From Wenjunlia tyrosinilytica (GTDB taxonomy: Bacteria > Actinomycetota > Actinomycetes > Streptomycetales > Streptomycetaceae), in assembly GCF_014646055.1 (NCBI RefSeq), contig NZ_BMMS01000005.1, positions 1 through 64,000 of the forward strand: 64,000 nucleotides of DNA, read 5' to 3'. The translations under genes were made by a program, and so were the position numbers. This document shows, piece by piece, positions 24,090 to 33,619 of the stretch. Below the pieces are notes generated by a model. The model worked only from the letters and a program-made list of their open reading frames with translations, ran no database searches and was not told the DNA's origin. The first letter of the stretch is position 1. Each line of letters opens with the position of its first letter.

Positions 24090-26047
24090 GTACACAGCAA
24101 GCCGCGCCCCGGCGGGGGCCCGCGCCGGCGATCGGACCCGCCCGGTTCATGGGCGGCCAGCCCACCGAGCGGTCCGACGACTTCAAGGGCTCCGCCAAGC
24201 GGCTGCTCAGGCAGCTGCGGCCCGAACGCGCCATCCTCATCGGGGTCCTCACCCTCGGTGCCCTGAGCGTCATGCTCTCGGTGGCCGGTCCGAGGATCCT
24301 CGGCCACGCCACCGACCTCATCTTTGCCGGGGTGGTCGGGCGCAAGCTGCCCGACGGCACCACCAAGCAAGAGGCGATCCAGCGGCTGCGCGACCAGGGC
24401 CACGGCGGCCTCGCCGACGTCATCGCCCCGCTGGACGTGGTCCCCGGCCAGGGAGTGGATTTCACCGCCGTCGGCCAGGTGCTCCTGTGGGTGCTGGCCA
24501 TCTATGTCCTCGCCGGGCTGTTCGGCATAGCGCAGGGCAGACTGGCCACCCGCGCCGTGCAGAACACCGTCCACCGGCTGCGCGAGCAGTGCCAGGACAA
24601 GCTGTCCCGGTTGCCGCTGAGCTACTTCGACCAGCAGCCGCGCGGCGAGGTGCTCAGCCGTGTCACCAATGACATCGACAACATCGCCCAGACCCTCCAG
24701 CAGACGCTGTCCCAGATCATCGCCTCGGTGCTGACCATCGTCGGCGTGCTGGGCATGATGTTCTGGATCTCCCCCCTGCTCGCCCTGATCGCGGTCGTGA
24801 GCGTGCCGGCGTCGGTGTGGGTGGCGACGGTCGTCGGCAAGCGGGCGCAGCCGCAGTTCATCGCCCAGTGGAAGACGACCGGCAAGCTCAACGCGCACAT
24901 CGAGGAGATGTACACCGGGCACTCGCTGGTGAAGGTCTTCGGCCGCCAGCACGAGTCGGCGCAGACCTTCCGGACGCAGAACGAGGCGCTGTACGCCTCC
25001 AGCTTCAAGGCCCAGTTCATCTCCGGTCTGATCCAGCCCACGATGATGTTCATCGGCAACCTCAACTATGTGCTTGTGGCGGTGGTCGGCGGTCTGCGGG
25101 TCGCCTCCGGCGCCATCTCGCTGGGCGAGGTGCAGGCGTTCATCCAGTACTCGCGCCAGTTCAGCCAGCCGCTGAGCCAGGTGGCGAGCATGGCCAACCT
25201 GGTGCAGTCCGGTGTCGCCTCGGCGGAACGGGTCTTCGAGCTGCTGGACGCGCCCGAGCAGGAACCGGACCCCGCCGAGCCCGCCCGCCCGGAGGCCGTG
25301 CGCGGCCGGGTGGCGTTCGAGGACGTCTCCTTCCGGTACCAGCCGGACAAGCCGCTCATCCACGGGCTCTCGCTCGCCGTGGACCCCGGCCAGACCGTCG
25401 CCATCGTCGGCCCCACCGGCGCGGGCAAGACCACACTGGTCAATCTGCTGATGCGCTTCTACGAGGTGTCGGGCGGGCGGATCACCCTGGACGGGGCGGA
25501 CATCGCGAAGATGACGCGTGACGAGCTGCGCTCGGGCATCGGCATGGTGCTCCAGGACACCTGGCTCTTCGGCGGCACGATCGCCCAGAACATCGCCTAC
25601 GGCTCCGAGGGCGCCACGCGCGAGCAGATCGTGGAGGCCGCCAAGGCCGCGCACGTGGACCGCTTCGTGCGCACCCTGCCCGACGGCTACGAGACCGTGA
25701 TCGACGAGGAGGGCGGAGGTGTCAGCGCGGGCGAGAAACAGCTGATCACGATCGCCCGCGCGTTCCTCGCCAGGCCGGTGATCCTCATCCTGGACGAGGC
25801 CACCAGCTCGGTGGACACCCGCACCGAGGTGCTGATCCAGCGGGCGATGGCGAAGCTGCGCTACGGCAGGACAAGTTTCGTGATCGCGCACCGGCTCTCC
25901 ACCATCAGGGACGCGGACGTGATCCTGGTGATGGAGTCCGGCAGCATCGTGGAGCAGGGCAGCCACGACGAGCTCATCGCCGCGGGCGGGGCCTACTCAC
26001 GGCTGTACGCCGCCCAGTTCGCCCAGGCGGTGGCCGAGGCCGACTGA
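24086..26047 (+). CDS. ABC exporter half-transporter, subunit 2 (MdlB-like, canonical site)
   Basis: The protein is 653 aa. A basic N-terminal tail of about 45 residues precedes the TM domain, which has an unusually long first extracytoplasmic loop (about residues 85-130, [19 protein letters not shown]). The nucleotide-binding domain has Walker [10 protein letters not shown], a variant signature VSAGEKQL, Walker [12 protein letters not shown] with the catalytic Glu, and H-loop IAHRLST. It complements the degenerate site of the upstream subunit, so the pair should form one heterodimeric exporter. The ATG at 24086 has AGGGGGG upstream and overlaps micro-ORF 2; the longer frame from 23987 runs through the duplication and is rejected. 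Confidence 0.9.
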   Translation: MSTQQAAPRRGPAPAIGPARFMGGQPTERSDDFKGSAKRLLRQLRPERAILIGVLTLGALSVMLSVAGPRILGHATDLIFAGVVGRKLPDGTTKQEAIQRLRDQGHGGLADVIAPLDVVPGQGVDFTAVGQVLLWVLAIYVLAGLFGIAQGRLATRAVQNTVHRLREQCQDKLSRLPLSYFDQQPRGEVLSRVTNDIDNIAQTLQQTLSQIIASVLTIVGVLGMMFWISPLLALIAVVSVPASVWVATVVGKRAQPQFIAQWKTTGKLNAHIEEMYTGHSLVKVFGRQHESAQTFRTQNEALYASSFKAQFISGLIQPTMMFIGNLNYVLVAVVGGLRVASGAISLGEVQAFIQYSRQFSQPLSQVASMANLVQSGVASAERVFELLDAPEQEPDPAEPARPEAVRGRVAFEDVSFRYQPDKPLIHGLSLAVDPGQTVAIVGPTGAGKTTLVNLLMRFYEVSGGRITLDGADIAKMTRDELRSGIGMVLQDTWLFGGTIAQNIAYGSEGATREQIVEAAKAAHVDRFVRTLPDGYETVIDEEGGGVSAGEKQLITIARAFLARPVILILDEATSSVDTRTEVLIQRAMAKLRYGRTSFVIAHRLSTIRDADVILVMESGSIVEQGSHDELIAAGGAYSRLYAAQFAQAVAEAD

Positions 26048-26091
26048 CCGGTGCGCCAACTGCCCGGTGCGCCGACTGACCGGTGCGCCGA
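26044..26091 (+). repeat. 16-bp tandem repeat x3 spanning the ABC stop codon
   Basis: The units CTGACCGGTGCGCCAA, CTGCCCGGTGCGCCGA and CTGACCGGTGCGCCGA run consecutively. The first includes the TGA of the exporter gene. Confidence 0.85.
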
Positions 26092-26114
26092 TGGACGAGT
26101 GGCACGGTTTGGTA

Positions 26115-26159
26115 CGCGGCGCCCGGCGGGTTGTGGCAGGAGACCCACCGGGCGCCGCG
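26115..26159. terminator. Bidirectional hairpin between exporter and lectin genes
   Basis: There is a perfect 12-bp inverted repeat (26115-26126 with 26148-26159). It lies between the convergent stop codons at 26047 and 26164. Confidence 0.7.
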
Positions 26160-26163
26160 AGTC

Positions 26164-27819
26164 TCAGGTCGCGGGAGCCGTGGTGCCGTACACCTGCATC
26201 TCGTAGAGCGAGTAGCCGTACGCGGTGCCGCGTGCCGTGCCGTTGACCCGTACATAGCGTCCGGTGCCGGTGAGCCCGGTCAGGTCGTCGGTCGCGCCGT
26301 TGCCGCTCGTGGTGGAGTAGACCGTCGTCCAGGTGGTGCCGTCGGGCGAGGTCTGGATGGTGTATGCCTTGCCGTAGGCGGCCTCCCACGTCAGCTTCAC
26401 CCTGCTGATGTTCGCCGTGGCCCCGAGGTCGACGCGCAGCCACTGCGGATCCACGCCCTCCTTGCTGGCCCAGCGGGTGGAGGTGAGGTTGCCGTCGAAG
26501 GCGGCGCTCGCCGGATAGGAGGACGACTCGACGGACGAGGTCGTGGCCGCCTTGCCCTGCGAGAGCAGCACCGGGTCACCGCCGCCGGATCCATTGACGG
26601 TGAGCCCGTAGGCGGCCGAGTGGGTCCCCGAGGCCGAGGTCCCGGTCACCGTGAGCGTGGACGAGCCGGAGGCCGCCGCCGCGGTGGTCGAGATGGTCAT
26701 CGTCGAGGTGCCGCCCGGAACCACCGAGGCCGGGGCGAAGCTCACGGTTACACCCGACGGGGCGCCGGTGGCGGACAGGGAGACCGGGTCGGTGCTTCCC
26801 GAGGAGGACGTCACCGACACCGTGGACGTCGTGGACGCACCGGGGCCGACCGCGCCGGAGGAGGGGTTGAGCGACAGCGAGAAGTCCTTGGAGCCCGAGG
26901 CCGTGAACGCCCACTGGCTCGCGGCTCCCGAGCAGCTGCCCGCCACCACGTTGCCGCCCGAGGCCCGGAAGCACTTCTGGCCCGTCTGGATGTCCGAGAT
27001 CGTCCCGCTGGGATTGATCGACCACTGCTGCGCCGGTCCGCCGTTGCACGTCTTGAGGACGATATTGCTGCCGGACATGGCCGCGCACAGATCGTTGATC
27101 AGCAGGAACGCGCCGTGGAAGGTGAACCGCTGGTTGGCCGCGCCGGTGCAGGCGGCGGTCTTCAGCGCGGTGCCGGACGTCGAGCTGTTGCCGGGGTCGT
27201 CCAGGCACTGTCCCGTCGAGCCGTTCTTGTACTGGCCGACCGTCGTGTTGGGCTGGGCTCCGCCGTAGCACTCCCCCGTGCCGGTGTTGAAGATCGGCGT
27301 GGCGTCGTAGGGCTCGTTGGACGGGGGGTCGATGACGACGGGTTCCATCGTCGGTGTGTTGTCGGCGTTGTAGTGCGTCAGGGCGTCCTCGCAGTCGATG
27401 GCGTCCATCGCGTTGCCGCCCTTGCCGCCGAGCCAGAGGTCGAGGTGCCACAGCTTGGGGCCGCCGTTGGGGCCGTGGCCGTTCCAGTCCTCACCGCACT
27501 CCTGGCAGTCGTCCTCCATGATGAAGTACTTCTTCACCCGGGGGACCCACACCTTGGTGCCGGGCGCCAGCTCTGAGCTGGTCGTGGCGAAGGTGATCGG
27601 GTCGGAGAAGGTGCCCTTGCCGCCCGCGGTGTCGTGGATCTGCGGGTAGGAGATGTCACCGCCCGGCGGGGTGTTGTCGTACCAGCCGTAGAAGGTCAGG
27701 AACGTCTGCTGCGTCGTGGCGGCTTGGGCCGACGGAGCGCCGTTCAGCAGGCCGGCGAAGGCCGTGAGAAGGAGAAGACAGACGGTTGTCACTGTTGCGG
27801 CCAGCGAACGCCGACTCAT
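26164..27819 (-). CDS. Secreted multidomain lectin/CBM protein
   Basis: The protein is 551 aa. A signal peptide (VTTVCLLLLTAFAGLLNGAPSAQA) is followed by a double-psi-barrel-like domain (about residues 38-170: APGTKVWVPRVKKYFIMEDD, LWHLDLWLGG) resembling 3D/RlpA-type domains. Next come a ricin-type trefoil lectin (about 190-300, QCLDDPG, QRFTF, QQWSI, SQWAF), an NPCBM/NEW3-like linker (about 305-405), and a C-terminal F5/8 type C (CBM32) domain (ending RYVRVNGTARGTAYGYSLYEMQVYG; the quoted end spans about 25 residues in the protein but is cited only to locate it). It is presumably an extracellular polysaccharide-binding or -modifying protein. The catalytic domain is unproven. GGAGGA precedes the ATG. 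A palindrome lies about 85 nt upstream. Confidence 0.82.
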   Translation of the reverse strand: MSRRSLAATVTTVCLLLLTAFAGLLNGAPSAQAATTQQTFLTFYGWYDNTPPGGDISYPQIHDTAGGKGTFSDPITFATTSSELAPGTKVWVPRVKKYFIMEDDCQECGEDWNGHGPNGGPKLWHLDLWLGGKGGNAMDAIDCEDALTHYNADNTPTMEPVVIDPPSNEPYDATPIFNTGTGECYGGAQPNTTVGQYKNGSTGQCLDDPGNSSTSGTALKTAACTGAANQRFTFHGAFLLINDLCAAMSGSNIVLKTCNGGPAQQWSINPSGTISDIQTGQKCFRASGGNVVAGSCSGAASQWAFTASGSKDFSLSLNPSSGAVGPGASTTSTVSVTSSSGSTDPVSLSATGAPSGVTVSFAPASVVPGGTSTMTISTTAAAASGSSTLTVTGTSASGTHSAAYGLTVNGSGGGDPVLLSQGKAATTSSVESSSYPASAAFDGNLTSTRWASKEGVDPQWLRVDLGATANISRVKLTWEAAYGKAYTIQTSPDGTTWTTVYSTTSGNGATDDLTGLTGTGRYVRVNGTARGTAYGYSLYEMQVYGTTAPAT

Positions 27820-27901
27820 GGATTCCTCCGCGACACCAGGGGGCCAGTTGCGTGGTGGTTGCAGAGTGTGGAGTCGGGCGCTCGCCGCCGTCAATAGAGT
27901 T

Positions 27902-27920
27902 GTTAGGAAACTTTTCTAAC
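27902..27920. promoter_or_regulatory. Palindromic operator upstream of the secreted lectin gene
   Basis: GTTAGGAAACTTTTCTAAC is a 19-bp palindrome with one mismatch pair. It lies 83 nt before the lectin start, and 35 nt after the narK stop. From memory, similar GTTAGGAAA...CTAAC sites precede many Streptomyces genes for secreted carbohydrate-active enzymes. I cannot name the binding protein with confidence. Confidence 0.65.
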
Positions 27921-27954
27921 AGTTACCGTCGCCCCCCTCCGACGGCCCCTCCGG

Positions 27955-29334
27955 TCAGACCCCGGTCAGGCGCTTCGACGGGCGCAGGTACACCGCCCAC
28001 GTCACCGCGAGGCACAGGACGTAGAAGGCGAGGAAGGCCAGATAGGCCGTGTCACCGGTCTTCGCGGTCAGGAAGGACTGCCGGAAGGCGACATTGACGA
28101 GGACTCCGCCGAGCGCCCCGACGGCTCCGGCCACACCGATCAGCGCTCCGGAGAGCCTGCGAGTGCGCTGTTCCTCGACGTCGGCGTCGGCGCCCGCCTC
28201 CACCGCCAGGTGGGCCTTGGCCCGGAAGATCGCCGGAATCATCTTGTACGTCGAGCCGTTGCCGATGCCGCTGAAGACGAACAGCATCACGAACCCGGCC
28301 AGGAACAGCGGCAGGGAGTCATTGCGCGACGCCATCAGGACGACGAGGGCTCCCCCGGCCATCGCGGTGAAGTTCCAGAAGGTGACCCGCGCTCCGCCCC
28401 AGCGGTCGGCCGCCAGACCGCCCAGCGGCCGTACCAGCGAGCCGAGCAGCGGGCCGAGGAAGGTCAGATAGGCGGCGTCCACGGGCGTGGCGAAGTCGGC
28501 GTGGAACTGCACCTGGAGGACCTGGCCGAAGGCGAAGCCGAACCCGATGAACGAGCCGAAGGTCCCGATGTAGAGCAGGGACATCACCCAGGTGTGCCGG
28601 TCACGGGCGACCTCGCGCATGGCGCCCTTGTCGTTGCGCAGCGCCGAGAGGTTGTCCATGCGCAGGGCCGCGGCCAGCGCCGCCAGGACGATGAGCGGGA
28701 TGTAGATCAGCGGCAGGAACCGCGGGTGCGAGGCCCCCGCCGTGGCGAGCACCAGGAGGCCGAGGAGCTGCACGGCGGGCACGCCCAGATTGCCTCCGCC
28801 GGCGTTGACGCCGAGTGCCCAGCCCTTGAGCCGCTGCGGGTAGAAGGCATTGATGTTCGCCATGGAGGAGGCGAAGTTGCCTCCGCCGACGCCGGCCACG
28901 GCCGCACACGCGAGGAGGGTGCCGTAGGAGACACCGGGTTCGAGGACGACGCCCGCCAGCACGGTGGGAACCAGCAGGAGCGCGGCGCTGATCACCGTCC
29001 AGTTGCGTCCGCCGAACGTGGCCACGGCGAAGGTGTACGGCAGCCGCAGCGCAGCGCCGACCAGCGTCGGAACGGCGGTGAGGACGAACTTGCCCGCCGG
29101 GTCGATGCCGTACTCCGGCCCGAGGAAGAGGACGAGGACGGACCACAGGCTCCAGACGGAGAAGCCGATGTGCTCCGACAGGACCGAGTAGACCAGGTTG
29201 CGCCTGGCCGTACGGGCGCCCGTGGCCGCCCAGAAGGACGGGTCCTCCGGCCGCCAGTCGTCGATGCGATGGGCGGCGGCTGCCGCCGGGACGGGAGGAC
29301 GGGGCTGTTCCGGAGTGCGTACGGCGGTGCTCAT
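27955..29334 (-). CDS. narK: Nitrate/nitrite MFS transporter
   Basis: The protein is 459 aa with 12 TM helices. The two nitrate-signature regions are present as GVGGGNFASSMANINAFYP and GVAGAVGALGGVLVN-type glycine-rich helices. The arginines in LRLPYTFAVATFGGRNW and SLVRPLGGLAADRWGG are the conserved substrate-binding region of NarK/NRT2. It is the last gene of the nas-nir operon, starting 51 nt after nirD, so it is likely cotranscribed. It imports nitrate or exchanges nitrite. The ATG at 29334 fits the family start; the frame extends 14 codons upstream. Confidence 0.9.
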   Translation of the reverse strand: MSTAVRTPEQPRPPVPAAAAAHRIDDWRPEDPSFWAATGARTARRNLVYSVLSEHIGFSVWSLWSVLVLFLGPEYGIDPAGKFVLTAVPTLVGAALRLPYTFAVATFGGRNWTVISAALLLVPTVLAGVVLEPGVSYGTLLACAAVAGVGGGNFASSMANINAFYPQRLKGWALGVNAGGGNLGVPAVQLLGLLVLATAGASHPRFLPLIYIPLIVLAALAAALRMDNLSALRNDKGAMREVARDRHTWVMSLLYIGTFGSFIGFGFAFGQVLQVQFHADFATPVDAAYLTFLGPLLGSLVRPLGGLAADRWGGARVTFWNFTAMAGGALVVLMASRNDSLPLFLAGFVMLFVFSGIGNGSTYKMIPAIFRAKAHLAVEAGADADVEEQRTRRLSGALIGVAGAVGALGGVLVNVAFRQSFLTAKTGDTAYLAFLAFYVLCLAVTWAVYLRPSKRLTGV

Positions 29335-29385
29335 GGTGACCTGCCCGTGGTGAGGAGTGGAGGGGTCTGACGACACAGGAGGACG

Positions 29386-29808
29386 CTATGAGCGGCCGGT
29401 TTCCCGCTCGTGTGGGGCCCCGTTCGGCGGTGCTACATCTCCCGCACGCGCGGGTTCGGCCGGTGTGAGGAGAACGGGCCAGACCGGCAGCGCGGCCGGT
29501 GAGCCGTCCGGTGCGCACTCCTCGTCCAGGCACCGGCCGGAGCGCAGGTCGAATGCCTGCTTGTACATGGGGGAGGCCACCACGGGCGCGCCGGCGCGGC
29601 TGCCGACGATGCCGCGCGAGATCACCTGCGCGCCACTGAACGGGTCGCGGTTGCCGACCGCGTACACGGCCCCTGAGCGGTCGCGGAAGACGGCGACCTG
29701 CTGTCCTTCGACGAGTGCGGCGACGCCGCGCCCGGGCGCCAGGTCGTCGTAGCGGCACACGGGTGTCCAGCCGCCTCCGGCGTCGATCTGCACGGTGCGA
29801 GTGCTCAA
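29386..29808 (-). CDS. nirD: Assimilatory nitrite reductase small subunit
   Basis: The protein is 140 aa with the Rieske-like ISP fold of NirD (WTPVCRYDDLAPGRGVAALV, AVFRD, YAVGNRDPFSGAQV). As usual for bacterial NirD, the two Cys/His [2Fe-2S] ligand pairs are missing, so it is structural or regulatory for NirB. The start is TTG at 29808, chosen because it overlaps the nirB stop (TTGA) and GAGG lies 6 nt upstream; the next in-frame GTG would remove the first beta strand. A C-terminal PAEPARAGDVAPP extension is disordered. Confidence 0.88.
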   Translation of the reverse strand: MSTRTVQIDAGGGWTPVCRYDDLAPGRGVAALVEGQQVAVFRDRSGAVYAVGNRDPFSGAQVISRGIVGSRAGAPVVASPMYKQAFDLRSGRCLDEECAPDGSPAALPVWPVLLTPAEPARAGDVAPPNGAPHERETGRS

Positions 29809-32390
29809 CGGGTCCTCACCTCGAGACGGGGACCGGCGACAAGAGCCGGTCGCAGCGTGTTGCCGTCCTCGTCCTCGCGGGCGGGGCGGACCTGGTCGCG
29901 CTCGGGGACGAACCGCACGGTCGGGTCCGGTGTCCCGGGCGCGTTGACGAACGAGACGAACCGCCGCAGCCGGTCCGGGTCCTGGAGCGTGGCACGCCAC
30001 TCGTCCTCGTAGGTCTCCACATGACGGGCCATCAACTCGTCGAGTTCCGCGCATATGCCGAGGCTGTCGTCGACGACGACCGCCCGAAGGTGGTCGAGTC
30101 CCCCCTCCATGCGCTCGATCCACGGAGCGGTGCGCTCGAGGCGGTCGGCGGTGCGGATGTAGAACATCAGGAAGCGGTCGATGGTGCGCATCAGCGTCTC
30201 CCGGTCCACGTCCGAAACCAGCAGGTCGGCGTGACGCGGCGTCATACCGCCGTTTCCGCCGACGTAGAGGTTCCAACCGGCGGAGGTGGCGATGACGCCG
30301 AAGTCCTTGCTCTGCGCCTCAGCGCACTCGCGGGCGCAGCCGCTGACCGCGGACTTGAGCTTGTGCGGGGCGCGCAGTCCCCGGTAGCGCAGCTCGAGTT
30401 CGATGGCGAGCGCCACGGAGTCCTGGACGCCGTAGCGGCACCAGGTCTCCCCCACGCAGGACTTGACCGTGCGCAGCGCCTTTCCGTAGGCGTGGCCCGA
30501 CTCGAATCCGGCGGCCACCAGCCGCTCCCAGATGTGCGGGAGCTGGTCGACGGCGGCTCCGAACATGTCGATCCGCTGCCCTCCGGTGATCTTGGTGTAG
30601 AGCCCGTAGTCCCGCGCGATCTCACCGATGGCGATGAGCCCCTCGGGGGTGATCTCCCCGCCGGGGACGCGCGGCACGACGGAGTAGGAGCCGTTGCGCT
30701 GGAGATTGGCCAGGAAGTGGTCGTTGGTGTCCTGAAGGGCGGCCTGCTCGCCGTCGAGGATGTGGACGGAGTTGCCGAGTTCGGCGTTGAGGGAGGCGAG
30801 GATGGAGCCGACCGCGGGCTTGCAGACGTCGCATCCCTCCCCCGTGCCGTGCTCGTCGATCAGGCGCGAGAAGGTGGTGATGCCCTTGACGCGGACGATC
30901 TCGAAGAGTTCGGCGCGGGTGTGCGCGAAGTGTTCGCACAGTCCCCGGGCGACCTGCACTCCCGCGGCGGCCAGCTCGTCGGCGACGATGGTGCCGAGCG
31001 CCTTGACGCAGGATCCGCAGCCGGTGCCGGCGCGGGTGCACTTCTTGACCGCGGGGACGTCGGCGCAGCCGCCGTCGGTCACGGCGGCGCGGATGGCGCC
31101 CTTGGTGACGTTGTGGCACGAGCAGACCACGGCCTCGTCGGGCAGGGCGATGGGGCCCGGGGCGGTGCCGATGGAGGCGGGCAGGACGAGTTGCTCGGGG
31201 GGCACGGTGAGCGCGGCGGCGCTCGTGGCCAGGGGGCGCAGCATGTCGTAGGCCTCGGCGTCACCGACGAGGACGCCGCCGAGCAGGCTGCCGTCGGCGC
31301 CGACGACGAGCTTCTTGTAGACCCCCTCGCGGCTGTTGGAGTACAGCACCTCCAGGGAGCCCTCGGTGGTGCCGTGGGCGTCGCCGAAGCTGGCCACGTC
31401 GACACCGAGGAGCTTGAGCTTGGTGGAGGTGTCGGCTCCCGTGAAGCTGCCCTCGAGCCCGGCGAGGTCGGCGGCGGCGGCCTCGGCCATGGCGTACCCG
31501 GGGGCGACCAGGCCGTAGACCCGGCCGTCCGCTGCGAGAGCGCACTCACCGATGGCCTGGATGCGGGGGTCGGCGGTGCGGCATGCGGTGTCCACCACGA
31601 TTCCGCCGCGCTCGCCGACCGGGAGGCCGCAGTCGCGGGCCAGTTGGTCGCGGGGGCGTACCCCGGCGGAGAAGACGACCAGGTCGGTGGCGAGCACTTC
31701 GCCGTTCGACAGGGCCATGGATGCGACCCGGCCGTCGGCTCCGGCCTCGATGGCCTGCGTTCCGGCGGCGGTGTGGACGGTGACGCCGAGCTCCTCGATC
31801 TTGCCGCGCAGCGCGGCGCCGCCGCCGTCGTCGACCTGAAGGGCCATCAGCCTGGGCGCGAACTCCACCACGTGGGTGTCCAGCCCCAGCGCACGCAGCG
31901 CTCCGGCGGCCTCGAGGCCGAGGAGTCCGCCTCCGACGACGGTGCCTGTGCGGGCGGTGTCCGCCCAGGAGCGGATGGCCTCGAGGTCCTCGATGGTCCG
32001 GTAGACGAAGCACCCCTGCGCGTCATGTCCGGGGACGGGCGGTACGAAGGGGTACGAGCCGGTGGCCAGGACAAGGGCGTCGTAGGGGAATTCCGCGCCG
32101 GACTCGCTGGTCACGGTGCGGGCCGCGCGGTCGATGCGGACGGCGGGGTCGCCCAGGCGCAGGTCGATGCCGTGGCTTTGCGCGAAGCCCTCCGGCCACA
32201 TCGACAGCTCGTCCGCCGTGGTCCCGGAGAACCACGAGGTGAGGTGGACCCGGTCGTAGGCCGGGCGGGCCTCCTCGGCCAGTACCGTGATCCTCCAGGC
32301 CCCCGGGGCCCGTTCGGTCAGCGCTTCCAGGAACCGCTGGCCGACCATGCCGTGGCCGACCAGCACCAGGTGCTTGTGTATGTCCGTCAC
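29805..32390 (-). CDS. nirB: NAD(P)H-dependent assimilatory nitrite reductase large subunit
   Basis: The protein is 861 aa, the full family length. Order: FAD/NADH oxidoreductase domain (GHGMVGQRF, VVGGGLLGLEAAGALR, VYGLVAPGYAMAE), BFD-like [2Fe-2S] domain (CSCHNVTKG, CGSC), a second CDVC segment, then the siroheme/[4Fe-4S] domain with CVGETWC and SGCAREC (the C-x5-C and C-x3-C cluster and siroheme ligands). It reduces nitrite to ammonium with six electrons. The GTG at 32390 has GAGGG upstream and follows the FAD gene by 11 nt. Its end overlaps nirD. Confidence 0.95.
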   Translation of the reverse strand: MTDIHKHLVLVGHGMVGQRFLEALTERAPGAWRITVLAEEARPAYDRVHLTSWFSGTTADELSMWPEGFAQSHGIDLRLGDPAVRIDRAARTVTSESGAEFPYDALVLATGSYPFVPPVPGHDAQGCFVYRTIEDLEAIRSWADTARTGTVVGGGLLGLEAAGALRALGLDTHVVEFAPRLMALQVDDGGGAALRGKIEELGVTVHTAAGTQAIEAGADGRVASMALSNGEVLATDLVVFSAGVRPRDQLARDCGLPVGERGGIVVDTACRTADPRIQAIGECALAADGRVYGLVAPGYAMAEAAAADLAGLEGSFTGADTSTKLKLLGVDVASFGDAHGTTEGSLEVLYSNSREGVYKKLVVGADGSLLGGVLVGDAEAYDMLRPLATSAAALTVPPEQLVLPASIGTAPGPIALPDEAVVCSCHNVTKGAIRAAVTDGGCADVPAVKKCTRAGTGCGSCVKALGTIVADELAAAGVQVARGLCEHFAHTRAELFEIVRVKGITTFSRLIDEHGTGEGCDVCKPAVGSILASLNAELGNSVHILDGEQAALQDTNDHFLANLQRNGSYSVVPRVPGGEITPEGLIAIGEIARDYGLYTKITGGQRIDMFGAAVDQLPHIWERLVAAGFESGHAYGKALRTVKSCVGETWCRYGVQDSVALAIELELRYRGLRAPHKLKSAVSGCARECAEAQSKDFGVIATSAGWNLYVGGNGGMTPRHADLLVSDVDRETLMRTIDRFLMFYIRTADRLERTAPWIERMEGGLDHLRAVVVDDSLGICAELDELMARHVETYEDEWRATLQDPDRLRRFVSFVNAPGTPDPTVRFVPERDQVRPAREDEDGNTLRPALVAGPRLEVRTR

Positions 32391-32401
32391 AGATGGGTCC
32401 C

Positions 32402-33619
32402 TCACTGGTGGGCTCCTTGCGTGGTGAGCAGGTGCAGGGGGTCGGGCGGGAGCGGCTCTTCCCGCTCGTAGGCGTGGGTGAGGTCGCCGACCGTGGCCAG
32501 GTCGCCGACGAGGATGGCGCCGACGAGGCGGTCGTCGCGCATCACGAGCTTCTTGTACGAGCCCCGGGTGGCGTCGGTGAGCCGCAGGACGTCGGTGTCC
32601 CGGTCGGCGTCGGTGACGTCGCCGAACGCGGCGATCTCGATCGCTCCGGCGCTGAGCCTGGCCAGGACGCGTGAGCCGGTGTGGACGGCGTGGGGGCGCG
32701 CGCCGGACAGACGGCCCGCGAGCACGTCGGCCTGCTCCCACGCGGGCCCCGACAGGCCGTGGACGGTGCCCCGGTGCTCGGCGCAGTCGCCGATGGCGTA
32801 CACATCGGGGGCGGAGGTGGCGAGCGTGTCGTCGACCACGACACCCCGGCGCACGGTGAGCCCCGCGGCCTTGGCCAGTGCGGAGCGGGGCCGGACCCCG
32901 CAGGCCAGAACGACAAGGTCGGTGTCCAGGACGTGGCCGCCCGCGAGCTCCAGGCCGGTGACGCCCTCGGCGCCGTGCAGCGCGCGGGCCCGGTTCTCGG
33001 TGTAGACGGCGGCCCCCATGGCCAGCAGGGCGCGGCGGACCGTCTGCCCGGCCTCCTCGTCGAGATGGCGCTCCATCAGATGCGGGGCCTGGTGGACGAT
33101 CTCGACCGGCAGTCCGAGGGCGGCCAGGGCCCGGGCGGCGCTCACCCCGAGGACTCCACCGCCGACGACGACGGCCCTGGTGGCGTTCGCGGCGGCCTCG
33201 GCGAGCCGGACGCAGTCGGCGAGGGTGCGGAAGGCGTGGACACCCTCCTTGAGGCCCGTGCCCACGGTGCTGTGGAGATTGCGGATGGGCGGCAGCACCG
33301 GGTTGGCGCCCGTGGCCAGGACCAGGGTGTCGTAGGAGACGCTCTCACCGGTGGCGGTGCGCAGCGTGCGTGCCCGCGGGTCGAGCGCGACGACCTCGCA
33401 GCCGTGCCGGATGTCCGCGCCGCCCGTGGGCAGCGCGATCGACTCGGGGCGGTAGCGGCCGGTGAGGACGTCGGCGAGCAGGGCGCGGTTGTAGGGGGCG
33501 TGCGGTTCATGGCCGAAGAGGGTGAGCTGCACCTCGCCGACCGGAGCGTGGGCGAGGGTCTGCTGGGCGAAGCGGGCGGCGGCCATGCCGGCGCCGACGA
33601 CGGCGATACGACGGGTCAT
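32402..33619 (-). CDS. FAD-dependent oxidoreductase of the nitrate operon
   Basis: The protein is 405 aa. It has an N-terminal FAD motif (IAVVGAGMAAARFAQ), an NAD motif (AVVVGGGVLGVSAARALAALG), the DVYAIGDCAEH element and a C-terminal GSYKKLVMRDDRLVGAILVGD segment like the N-terminal part of NirB. It probably carries electrons from NAD(P)H to the nitrate reductase NasA, which lacks its own reductase domain. Its ATG overlaps the nasA stop (ATGA), so the two are coupled and probably equimolar. Confidence 0.85.
   Translation of the reverse strand: MTRRIAVVGAGMAAARFAQQTLAHAPVGEVQLTLFGHEPHAPYNRALLADVLTGRYRPESIALPTGGADIRHGCEVVALDPRARTLRTATGESVSYDTLVLATGANPVLPPIRNLHSTVGTGLKEGVHAFRTLADCVRLAEAAANATRAVVVGGGVLGVSAARALAALGLPVEIVHQAPHLMERHLDEEAGQTVRRALLAMGAAVYTENRARALHGAEGVTGLELAGGHVLDTDLVVLACGVRPRSALAKAAGLTVRRGVVVDDTLATSAPDVYAIGDCAEHRGTVHGLSGPAWEQADVLAGRLSGARPHAVHTGSRVLARLSAGAIEIAAFGDVTDADRDTDVLRLTDATRGSYKKLVMRDDRLVGAILVGDLATVGDLTHAYEREEPLPPDPLHLLTTQGAHQ

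Noticed and set aside
22160-25966. 1268-codon minus-strand frame across both ABC genes
   Set aside because: It is His/Asp/Gly-rich throughout, antisense to two clear ABC transporters. This is a GC-driven shadow.
29715-32471. 918-codon plus-strand frame opposite nirB/nirD
   Set aside because: It is antisense to well-conserved NirB and NirD with shadow composition.
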